Below are positions 37,871 to 45,230 of a stretch of DNA of 64,000 nt, one piece after another. Every line of letters begins with the position of its first letter. The stretch's first letter is position 1. Position numbers and translations under genes: made by a program. Under the pieces are notes generated by a model. The model worked only from the letters and a program-made list of their open reading frames with translations. It was not told where the DNA came from and searched no databases. Location: assembly GCA_905182835.1 (NCBI GenBank), contig CAJJDI010000009.1:1-64000 (forward strand), written 5' to 3'. The DNA comes from an uncultured Flavobacteriaceae bacterium. Lineage in GTDB: Bacteria > Bacteroidota > Bacteroidia > Flavobacteriales > Flavobacteriaceae.

Positions 37871-37888
37871 CTAACAGAAAATTAATTG

Positions 37889-38623
37889 TTATTTATCAAT
37901 TTGTTTTTGATTAATATAAAATGCTCTTTGAGATACTTTTTCCTCTGCCTTTTTTTTAGAAGTTGATCTGGCTCGAACAGATTGAAAATTTGAAATATTT
38001 AAACTAGAGGTAAATTGCTTAATGCTATCATTGCCTGAATCTTCATAAGTTTCATATGAGTATTTTAATTTTTTTTTCTGACACCACTCAATAATTAAAG
38101 TTTTGTAGCTTAATATTTTCCCGTCCAATTTTTCTATGTCAACGTGGGGGGTGATTACTCTGTCAAAAATAAAATTTTTCGCATATTTATATCCTTTATC
38201 TAAGAAAATTGCTCCAATTAAAGACTCAAATAGATTGCCATCTATGTTTTCTCCAAAGTTGTCAATATTTGAATTAGAGGTTAGGTAATTAGTTAAATTT
38301 AATTCTTGACCTAATTCATTTAAATGTTTTCGACTAACAATTTTAGATCTCATTTTTGTTAAGTAACCTTCTGACGCTTCTGGAATCTGATTAAATAAAT
38401 ATGTTGAGATTATTGTACTTAGTATAGAATCACCTAAAAATTCTAACCTTTCATAATTTACAGCAATACCATTTATATCTTTCTCATTTAAAGATCTGTG
38501 AGTAAAGGCTCGTTTATAATAATCAATAGAATTAGGGGTGAAGTTTATGAGTTTTTTGATCTGAAAATAGAAATCGTCTTTTTTATTAAATAAGTTAAGA
38601 TTATTTAATATAGAGTTTTGCAT
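37889..38623 (-). CDS. rnc: Ribonuclease III
   Basis: 244-aa double-strand-specific endoribonuclease that processes rRNA precursors and structured mRNAs. The signature 'ERLEFLGDSIL' is at 58-68, the second acidic patch is 'GNLFESLIGAIFLDKG', and a double-stranded RNA-binding domain occupies the last ~70 residues. The start is chosen at 38623, where ATG overlaps the fabF stop by one base (TGATG), like other junctions here. An in-frame ATG at 38653 would add ten residues and overlap fabF by 31 bases. Confidence 0.93.
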   Translation of the reverse strand: MQNSILNNLNLFNKKDDFYFQIKKLINFTPNSIDYYKRAFTHRSLNEKDINGIAVNYERLEFLGDSILSTIISTYLFNQIPEASEGYLTKMRSKIVSRKHLNELGQELNLTNYLTSNSNIDNFGENIDGNLFESLIGAIFLDKGYKYAKNFIFDRVITPHVDIEKLDGKILSYKTLIIEWCQKKKLKYSYETYEDSGNDSIKQFTSSLNISNFQSVRARSTSKKKAEEKVSQRAFYINQKQIDK

Positions 38624-39876
38624 CAATTTAGAAATTTTTTGAAAATAACGCATGCATTATGACCTCCAAAGCCAAAAGTATTGCTCATCGCTATATTTAT
38701 ATCTCTTTTTTGTGCTTTGTTTAAAGTTAAATTTAAAGATGAATTAATATTCTCATCTGCATTTTTGTGATTTATAGTTGGAGGAACAATACTGTTTTTT
38801 ATTGATAGGATAACAGAGATAGCTTCTATTGCTCCAGCTGCTCCTAGCAAGTGCCCTGTCATAGATTTTGTTGAATTTATATTTATGTTTTTTGCATGGT
38901 CTCCAAAAACTTCTGATATTGCTTTTAATTCAGCCACATCTCCTAAAGGGGTTGATGTTCCATGAGTGTTTATAGCATCAACTTCTTCAAGCGAAACTCC
39001 AGCATTACTTAAACAGTTTTTAATGACTGCTTTTACACCAAGTCCATCTGGATGTGGTGAAGTAATATGATAAGCATCTGAAGAAAGTCCTCCACCAATG
39101 AGTTCCGCATATATTTTTGCACCTCTTGATTTTGCATGCTCATATTCTTCTAGAATAATTGCACCTGCACCTTCCCCCAAAACAAAACCGTCTCTAGTTG
39201 AATCAAATGGTCTAGATGCAGTAGTTGGGTCATCATTTCTAGTTGACAATGCATGCATTGCGTTGAAACCTCCCATTCCAGCTTTGTTAACCCCTGCTTC
39301 ACTACCTCCTGTCATTATTATATCACAATGACCTAGTCTAATATAGTTTAAGGCGTCTACCATTGCATTTGCCGAAGAGGCACATGCAGAAACTGTTGTA
39401 TAACTAGGACCCATAAAACGATATTTCATCGATATGTGTCCTGGCGCTATATCACCTATCATTTTAGGAATAAAAAACGGGTTAAATCTAGGGGTTCCAT
39501 CTCCTAAAGCAAAATCAATAACTTCATTTTGAAATGTTTCAATACCACCAATTCCGCTTCCCCAAATTACCCCAGCTCTATAATTATCTATAGATTCTAA
39601 ATCAATTTTTGAATCCTCAATAGCCTGTTGAGCAACAACCATAGCATATTGCGTAAATCTATCCATTTTACGGGCTTCTTTTCTGTCAAGAAAATCTAAC
39701 ACGTTAAACCCTTTTAACTCGCAAGCAAATTTTGTTTTAAATTTTTCTGTATCAAAATAGGTTATTGGTGCAGCTCCGCTCTTGCCACTAATTAAATTAT
39801 CCCAATACTCATTTACATTATTCCCAATTGGTGTAAGAGCTCCAAGACCTGTAACAACAACCCTTTTTAATTCCAT
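38623..39876 (-). CDS. fabF: 3-oxoacyl-[acyl-carrier-protein] synthase II
   Basis: 417-aa condensing enzyme of type II fatty-acid synthesis. The Cys-His-His triad is intact: Cys165 in 'VSACASSANAMV', His305 in 'INTHGTSTPLGD' and His342 in 'KSMTGHLLGAAG'. Length and the 'MELKRVVVTGLGALTPIGNN' start are standard. It lies 10 bases after acpP, the usual pair. Confidence 0.98.
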   Translation of the reverse strand: MELKRVVVTGLGALTPIGNNVNEYWDNLISGKSGAAPITYFDTEKFKTKFACELKGFNVLDFLDRKEARKMDRFTQYAMVVAQQAIEDSKIDLESIDNYRAGVIWGSGIGGIETFQNEVIDFALGDGTPRFNPFFIPKMIGDIAPGHISMKYRFMGPSYTTVSACASSANAMVDALNYIRLGHCDIIMTGGSEAGVNKAGMGGFNAMHALSTRNDDPTTASRPFDSTRDGFVLGEGAGAIILEEYEHAKSRGAKIYAELIGGGLSSDAYHITSPHPDGLGVKAVIKNCLSNAGVSLEEVDAINTHGTSTPLGDVAELKAISEVFGDHAKNININSTKSMTGHLLGAAGAIEAISVILSIKNSIVPPTINHKNADENINSSLNLTLNKAQKRDINIAMSNTFGFGGHNACVIFKKFLN

Positions 39877-39886
39877 AAAGATTTAT

Positions 39887-40117
39887 TTATACATTTTCAA
39901 TATAAGAAACTGCTTGACCTACAGTAGAAATGTTTTCTGCTTGGTCGTCTGGTATTTGAATGTCAAATTCTTTTTCGAATTCCATAATTAATTCTACAGT
40001 ATCTAAAGAGTCTGCCCCAAGGTCATTGGTGAAGCTTGCTTCTGTTACAACTTCGTTTTCATCTACTCCTAATTTATCTACAATAATAGCTTTAACTCTT
40101 GATGCAATGTCTGACAT
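39887..40117 (-). CDS. acpP: Acyl carrier protein
   Basis: 76-aa acidic carrier of growing acyl chains. The phosphopantetheine attachment Ser37 lies in '[20 protein letters not shown]'. Length and helices are canonical. It is the first gene of the acpP-fabF-rnc unit, with a -7 promoter box upstream, and is divergent from purN. Confidence 0.98.
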   Translation of the reverse strand: MSDIASRVKAIIVDKLGVDENEVVTEASFTNDLGADSLDTVELIMEFEKEFDIQIPDDQAENISTVGQAVSYIENV

Positions 40118-40158
40118 AATTTTAAGTTTTAGTTAATTTAGTATTTAGTTATAATTGG

Positions 40159-40166
40159 CAAAAATA
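40159..40166 (-). promoter_or_regulatory. -7 promoter box of acpP-fabF-rnc
   Basis: TATTTTTG on the minus strand is an exact TAnnTTTG match, 42 bases before the acpP ATG, and is preceded by an A/T-rich stretch. A clear -33 TTG was not found. Confidence 0.5.
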
Positions 40167-40267
40167 AAAAACTTTATTTTATTTTAACTATTTAGAATAG
40201 AAATGTGCAATTAATTTAATTTATTTAGTTAATATTAAAAGGAATTTCACAAGATTTGCAGATCTAA

Positions 40268-40828
40268 ATGAAAAAAATAATAATTTTCGCTTCAGGTTCA
40301 GGTTCAAATGCCGAAAATTTAATTTTAAAATTATCAAATGACAATTTTAAAATTAATTGGCATGTTTTTACAAATAATCCAAAGGCAGGTGTATTAAAAC
40401 GCTGTAAAAATCTAAATATTAAATGTAATACCTTTAACAAACAGACGTTTTCAAATACATTAATTATTCATAATGAAATTCTAAAAATCAAACCTGATGT
40501 AATTATTTTAGCAGGTTTTTTACTTAAAATTCCAGCTAACTTTATTGATTTGAAATTTCCAATAATTAATATTCACCCATCATTACTACCAAAATATGGA
40601 GGCAAAGGAATGTATGGCGAAAATGTTCATAATGCAGTAATTGAGAATAATGAGAAAATCAGTGGGATTACAGTGCATCTGGTTAATAACAATTATGATG
40701 AAGGAGAAATAATTTTTCAAAAATCAATTAATCTCGGAAAATATGAAAATGCAACCACTTTGGGTGTGAAAATTCACAATTTAGAAATGAAATATTTTCC
40801 AGAAGTTATCACTAGATTTATAAGTTAA
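40268..40828 (+). CDS. purN: Phosphoribosylglycinamide formyltransferase
   Basis: 186-aa folate-dependent enzyme of step 3 in purine synthesis. Substrate loop 'FASGSGSNAENLI' (7-19), catalytic Asn101 and His103 in 'INIHPSLLPKYGGKG', and Asp144 in 'NNYDEGEIIF' are all present. Length is normal for the family. It is divergent from acpP and followed one base later by the RNase H gene. Confidence 0.95.
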   Translation: MKKIIIFASGSGSNAENLILKLSNDNFKINWHVFTNNPKAGVLKRCKNLNIKCNTFNKQTFSNTLIIHNEILKIKPDVIILAGFLLKIPANFIDLKFPIINIHPSLLPKYGGKGMYGENVHNAVIENNEKISGITVHLVNNNYDEGEIIFQKSINLGKYENATTLGVKIHNLEMKYFPEVITRFIS

Positions 40829-40829
40829 T

Positions 40830-41441
40830 ATGCAAAAAAAAGCAAAATATTATGTAGTATGGCAAGGTAATAAATCTGGAATTTACAGTTCTTGGGAAGA
40901 ATGTAAAAAGCAAATTAAAAATTATAAGGGTGCTAAATACAAGTCATTTGCAAATAATGAAGAGGCTAAAGTTGCATTTAGTAAGAACTACAAAGATTAC
41001 TTTGTGAAATCTAATATAATAACAAGCAAAGAGCTCCCAGACTATAATTCTATTTCAGTTGATGCTGCTTCCAGTGGGAACCCAGGGATAATGGAATACC
41101 AAGGGGTTGACACTAAAACTAAAAAATTATTGTTCCATCTTGGTCCTTTTAAACAAGGAACAAACAATATCGGAGAGTTTTTAGCATTAGTTCATGGTTT
41201 AGCAGAATTAAAAAAAAACAATAGCGATAAGCCCATATATACCGACTCTATTACCGCTATAAGTTGGGTTAAGAAAAAAAAGTGCAATACCAAGTTAGAG
41301 AAAACGAAAGAAAATGAGAGGTTGTTTTCTTTAGTGGATAGAGCTCTAATATGGCTAAATACCAATTCTTATAGTACAAATATTTTGAAGTGGAAAACCA
41401 AAATTTGGGGAGAAATTCCTGCAGATTTCGGTAGAAAATAA
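40830..41441 (+). CDS. RNase HI with N-terminal viroplasmin domain
   Basis: 203-aa protein that cuts RNA in RNA-DNA hybrids. The N-terminal viroplasmin-like (RNase H-binding) domain reads 'YYVVWQGNKSGIYSSWEECK' (7-26) to ~55. The RNase H domain keeps the four acidic residues: Asp78 in 'SVDAASSGNPG', Glu116 in 'NNIGEFLAL', Asp139 in 'YTDSITAISW' and Asp199 in 'IPADFGRK'. This two-domain form is common in Bacteroidota. It is probably co-transcribed with purN. Confidence 0.92.
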   Translation: MQKKAKYYVVWQGNKSGIYSSWEECKKQIKNYKGAKYKSFANNEEAKVAFSKNYKDYFVKSNIITSKELPDYNSISVDAASSGNPGIMEYQGVDTKTKKLLFHLGPFKQGTNNIGEFLALVHGLAELKKNNSDKPIYTDSITAISWVKKKKCNTKLEKTKENERLFSLVDRALIWLNTNSYSTNILKWKTKIWGEIPADFGRK

Positions 41442-41443
41442 TT

Positions 41444-41451
41444 TATATTTG
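41444..41451 (+). promoter_or_regulatory. -7 promoter box of the PfkB kinase gene
   Basis: TATATTTG is an exact TAnnTTTG match starting 2 bases after the RNase H stop codon and ending 21 bases before the kinase start. No convincing -33 box. Confidence 0.4.
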
Positions 41452-41472
41452 TCATCTAAATAAATAATCAGA

Positions 41473-42378
41473 ATGAACAAATTATTGATTGTTGGAACTG
41501 TAGCTTTTGATTCCATAAAAACTCCTTTTGGTCAAGTAAATAAAATATTAGGAGGTTCTGGTATGTATATTGGTCTCTCGTCTTCTGTTTTTAATATAGA
41601 CAACTCAATTGTCTCCGTTGTTGGAGAGGATTTTCCAAAAAAATATTTATCTATTTTAAAAGATAAAAACATTAATATTTCTGGAATTGAAATAATTAGA
41701 GGTGGAAAAACATTTTTTTGGGAAGGTGTTTATCATAATGATATGAACCATAGAGACACCATTACTACCGAACTTAATGTGTTGGCAAATTTCAGCCCAA
41801 TAGTTCCTGAAAATTATAAAAATGCGGAAATCGTTCTATTAGGTAATTTACACCCCGCTATTCAATTAAGTGTTTTAGAGCAAATGAGCTCTAAACCTAA
41901 GCTGGTTATATTAGATACTATGAACTATTGGATGGACAATACGCTTGATGAATTAATTAAAGTTATTTCTAAAGTTGATTTATTATGCATTAACGATCAA
42001 GAAGCTGAGCAATTAACTGGTGAAAATGATTTAAAGTTAGCAGCAGAAAAAATATCTAAACTTGGCCCTAAATTTTTGATAATTAAAAAAGGAGAGTTTG
42101 GCTCAGTTTTATATTCAGAAGATGATTATTACAGTTGCCCTGTCTACCCTACCAAAGAAGTTAAGGATCCTACTGGGGCAGGAGATACTTTCGCAGGAGG
42201 TTTAGCTGGATATTTAGCAAGTTGTGAAAAGATTTCATTTGAAGAAGTTAAAAAAGGGGTTTTATATGGTACATCCTTAGCTTCGTATTGTATTGAAGAT
42301 TTTGGGCCAAACAATATTATGAATTTGGACATTAATTTAATTGAAGAAAGAATTTCAGAAATTAAAAAAATAAATTAA
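41473..42378 (+). CDS. PfkB-family carbohydrate kinase
   Basis: 301-aa ribokinase-like sugar or nucleoside kinase. The C-terminal signature 'KDPTGAGDTFAGG' places the catalytic base at Asp238, and 'VVGEDFPKKYLSILKDKNIN' is the usual lid/N-lobe element. The substrate is unknown. In Flavobacteriia it is commonly next to the long PurF-like gene, as here, which suggests a phosphorylated sugar or nucleoside connected to purine metabolism. Its start 'MNKLLIVGTVAFDSI' matches the family. Confidence 0.9.
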   Translation: MNKLLIVGTVAFDSIKTPFGQVNKILGGSGMYIGLSSSVFNIDNSIVSVVGEDFPKKYLSILKDKNINISGIEIIRGGKTFFWEGVYHNDMNHRDTITTELNVLANFSPIVPENYKNAEIVLLGNLHPAIQLSVLEQMSSKPKLVILDTMNYWMDNTLDELIKVISKVDLLCINDQEAEQLTGENDLKLAAEKISKLGPKFLIIKKGEFGSVLYSEDDYYSCPVYPTKEVKDPTGAGDTFAGGLAGYLASCEKISFEEVKKGVLYGTSLASYCIEDFGPNNIMNLDINLIEERISEIKKIN

Positions 42379-42412
42379 CTCTATTTTTTTAGATTTTTGT
42401 CAAAATTGATTC

Positions 42413-42420
42413 TATTTTTG
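42413..42420 (+). promoter_or_regulatory. -7 promoter box of the PurF-like gene
   Basis: TATTTTTG fits TAnnTTTG exactly, 28 bases before the start codon. A TTTG at 42396-42399 is only 13 bases upstream, so the -33 element is uncertain. Confidence 0.4.
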
Positions 42421-42448
42421 TTTTTTAACAAGATCATACAATATCTTA

Positions 42449-44344
42449 ATGAGTGATGCTTTAAAACACGAATGTGGGATTGCCCACATTAGACTTCTTA
42501 AACCTTTAGAATATTACAAAAAAAAGTACGGAACAGCATTTTATGGAATAAATAAAATGTACCTGCTAATGGAAAAACAACACAATAGGGGTCAAGATGG
42601 TGCTGGTTTTGCAAGTATTAAGTTTGATGTTGAGCCAGGGGAAAGATACATAAGTAGAGTTAGATCGATTGAACAACAGCCTATTCAAGATGTTTTTTCA
42701 CAAATAAATAACCGAATAAATGAAGCTTTAGAAAACAATCCTTCTTTAAAAGAAGATGTTTCTCTTCAAAAAAAACACATTCCATATGTTGGAGAAGTTA
42801 TGCTTGGGCATGTCAGATACGGAACTTTTGGGAAAAATAGTGTTGAAAGTGTACATCCTTTTTTAAGACAAAACAACTGGAAGCATAGAAATTTAATTTT
42901 GGCTGGAAATTTTAACATGACCAATGTTAAAGATTTATTTAATAACCTTATAAAACTAGGTCAGCACCCAAAAGAATATACGGATACGATTACGATAATG
43001 GAAAAAATTGGTCATTTTTTAGATGCTCAAGTAAGAAAAATATATAAAGATTTAAAAAAAGAAGGTTATACAAAAGCAGAGTGTTCTCCATTAATTACCG
43101 AAAGACTTAAAGTTGGTAAAATATTAAAGAAATCTTCAAAAGATTGGGATGGTGGATATGTAATTGGCGGAATGATAGGTCATGGGGATTCTTTTGTTCT
43201 TAGAGATCCTGCAGGGATAAGACCTGCCTTTTACTATAAAGATGAAGAGGTAATTGTGGTAGCATCTGAGAGGCCTGCTATTCAAACCGCATTTAAATTA
43301 AAGTTAGAAGACATAAAAGAAGTACCTCCTGGTAACGCTCTAATAATAAATAAAGCAGGTGAACTGAATATAAAAGAAATTATTAAGCCAACAGAAAGAA
43401 AATCATGTTCATTTGAAAGAATTTATTTTTCTAGAGGGAGTGATGCTGATATTTACAAGGAGCGTAAAGAGTTAGGAAAATTAATTATGCCCACAATTCT
43501 TAAAGAAATTAATTATGATATAAATAACTCTGTGTTTTCTTATATCCCTAATACTGCCGAAACTTCATTTTATGGGATGGTTGAAAGCGTTGATAATTAT
43601 TTAATTAATAAAAAAACTAAAGAAATATTAAACAATAAAAATATTTCTAAAGAAAAAATAATAGAGGTTCTAAGTGAAAGAGCTAGAATTGAAAAAATTG
43701 CCATAAAAGATGTTAAGCTAAGGACTTTTATCACTGAAGAGAGTAGTAGAGATGATCTTGTTGAACATGTTTATGACATCACCTATGGTGTAATAAAGAA
43801 AACAGATACATTGATTATTATAGACGATAGCATTGTGAGGGGCACTACTCTTAAAAAGAGTATTTTAAAAATGCTAGATCGACTAGGTCCAAAAAAAATA
43901 ATAGTAGTTTCTTCCGCTCCACAAATTCGATATCCAGATTGTTACGGTATTGATATGGCGAATCTAGAAGGTTTAATAGCTTTTAAGGCTCTTTTATCTT
44001 TACTTAAAGATACAAACCAAGATTCTCTAATTGAGAAAACTTACAAGAGGTGTAAAAGTCAAGAAGGGCTCCTAGATTCAAAATTGACAAATTATGTTAA
44101 GGAGTTGTATTCTTTGTTTTCTGCAGATGAAATCTCAAATAAAATTACAAAATTATTGAGTTCTGATGTGGTTAATTCTGAAGTTAAGATTATTTTTCAA
44201 TCCATTGAAAATCTTCATTTAGCATGTCCAGAACATTTAGGTGATTGGTATTTCACAGGAAACTATCCAACAAATGGCGGGAACAGAGTGGTAAACAATG
44301 CATTTATTAACTTTTACGAAGGAAATAATAGAAGAGCTTATTAA
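42449..44344 (+). CDS. Long-form amidophosphoribosyltransferase-like protein (PurF family)
   Basis: 631-aa PurF-like protein, about 125 residues longer than E. coli PurF. The N-terminal nucleophile would be Cys9 after removal of 'MSDALKHE'. The phosphoribosyltransferase loop 'IIIDDSIVRGTTLKKS' (456-471) is intact, as are 'HVRYGTFG' (121-128) and 'LRDPAGIRPA' (251-260). In the glutaminase site the usual HNGN is 'GNFN' (153-156) and the acidic DSE/DTE is 'DTI' (179-181). So PRPP chemistry is expected, while glutamine use is uncertain. It may be a paralogue serving another role rather than the main purine enzyme. Extra segments are at ~75-110 and ~190-230. Confidence 0.85.
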   Translation: MSDALKHECGIAHIRLLKPLEYYKKKYGTAFYGINKMYLLMEKQHNRGQDGAGFASIKFDVEPGERYISRVRSIEQQPIQDVFSQINNRINEALENNPSLKEDVSLQKKHIPYVGEVMLGHVRYGTFGKNSVESVHPFLRQNNWKHRNLILAGNFNMTNVKDLFNNLIKLGQHPKEYTDTITIMEKIGHFLDAQVRKIYKDLKKEGYTKAECSPLITERLKVGKILKKSSKDWDGGYVIGGMIGHGDSFVLRDPAGIRPAFYYKDEEVIVVASERPAIQTAFKLKLEDIKEVPPGNALIINKAGELNIKEIIKPTERKSCSFERIYFSRGSDADIYKERKELGKLIMPTILKEINYDINNSVFSYIPNTAETSFYGMVESVDNYLINKKTKEILNNKNISKEKIIEVLSERARIEKIAIKDVKLRTFITEESSRDDLVEHVYDITYGVIKKTDTLIIIDDSIVRGTTLKKSILKMLDRLGPKKIIVVSSAPQIRYPDCYGIDMANLEGLIAFKALLSLLKDTNQDSLIEKTYKRCKSQEGLLDSKLTNYVKELYSLFSADEISNKITKLLSSDVVNSEVKIIFQSIENLHLACPEHLGDWYFTGNYPTNGGNRVVNNAFINFYEGNNRRAY

Positions 44345-44490
44345 GTAAAAGTAGTCGGTTTATTAATAATTAAACATTTTTCTCTAATAATTAAACAAGT
44401 TATATGTAAAATATAAGAGCTTTTTTCAAGCTGTATATATATTTATACTTTCGCTTTATAATTTTCTTATTAAGTGATTTGATTTGGGGG
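44345..44490 (+). other. AT-rich stretch before the terminator; possible short RNA
   Basis: A 146-base gap with no reading frame. It contains a promoter-like TATACTTTCG at about 44449-44458 (one mismatch to TAnnTTTG) followed, ~35 bases later, by the strong GC hairpin. A transcript of ~55-60 bases could arise there. The evidence is weak. Confidence 0.25.
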
Positions 44491-44519
44491 AAAAAGGCGG
44501 ACTGTGTCCGCCTTTTTTA
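44491..44519. terminator. Strong bidirectional terminator between PurF-like gene and sodA
   Basis: Perfect 11-bp stem AAAAAGGCGGA (44491-44501) / TCCGCCTTTTT (44507-44517) with loop CTGTG. A- and T-runs on both sides let it stop transcription from either direction. It lies ~147 bases beyond the PurF-like stop codon and directly abuts the sodA stop codon. Confidence 0.92.
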
Positions 44520-44520
44520 T

Positions 44521-45126
44521 TTATATAGCTAAATAATTATCTTCTACTACCTTCCAATTTATCAAATCAATAAAAGCAGAAATATAGTCAACTCTTCTGT
44601 TTTGATAATTTAAGTAATACGCGTGTTCCCACACATCAACTCCTAAAATCGGTGTTCCCACACATCCAATAGATGGCATAAGCGGATTGTCTTGATTTGC
44701 TGTAGCACAAACATCTAACTTTCCGTTAGGCATAACACAAAGCCAAGCCCATCCTGATCCAAATTGAGTAGCTGCTGCTTTAGAAAACTGTTCTTTAAAA
44801 GTGTCAAATGAACCAAAAGAATCATTAATTGCATCCAGTAAACTCCCAGAAAGCTCTTTACTATCTACAGGTGACATTACATTCCAAAATAACTTGTGAT
44901 TATAATAACCCCCAGCGTTATTTCTTAATGCTTTATTATTCATGTCGAGATCAACTAAAATAGTTTCAATTGAAGCTGAATCAAGATCAGTGCCTTGAAT
45001 TGCATTGTTTAAATTGTTTGTATATCCATTATGATGTTTAGAGTGATGAATCTCCATTGTTCTTGCGTCTATCGCAGGCTCTAAAGCATCGTATGAAAAG
45101 TTAAGTTCTGGTAATTTAAATCCCAT
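44521..45126 (-). CDS. sodA: Superoxide dismutase, Mn-type
   Basis: 201-aa Fe/Mn-family superoxide dismutase, which removes superoxide in the cytoplasm. Metal ligands: His27 in 'MEIHHSKHH', His77 in '[10 protein letters not shown]', Asp164 and His168 in '[10 protein letters not shown]'. Metal-preference positions follow the Mn type: Gly four residues before His77 and Gln in '[10 protein letters not shown]'. There is no signal peptide. The start matches the family ('[17 protein letters not shown]'). Confidence 0.96.
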   Translation of the reverse strand: MGFKLPELNFSYDALEPAIDARTMEIHHSKHHNGYTNNLNNAIQGTDLDSASIETILVDLDMNNKALRNNAGGYYNHKLFWNVMSPVDSKELSGSLLDAINDSFGSFDTFKEQFSKAAATQFGSGWAWLCVMPNGKLDVCATANQDNPLMPSIGCVGTPILGVDVWEHAYYLNYQNRRVDYISAFIDLINWKVVEDNYLAI

Positions 45127-45230
45127 TATATTATTTTTTAAGATTAATAACTATTTAATTAACGAATTTACAAAAAGGATAATTAATAAGTTATATAGAT
45201 TACTTAATTTGCTTAGATAACATATTTTAA

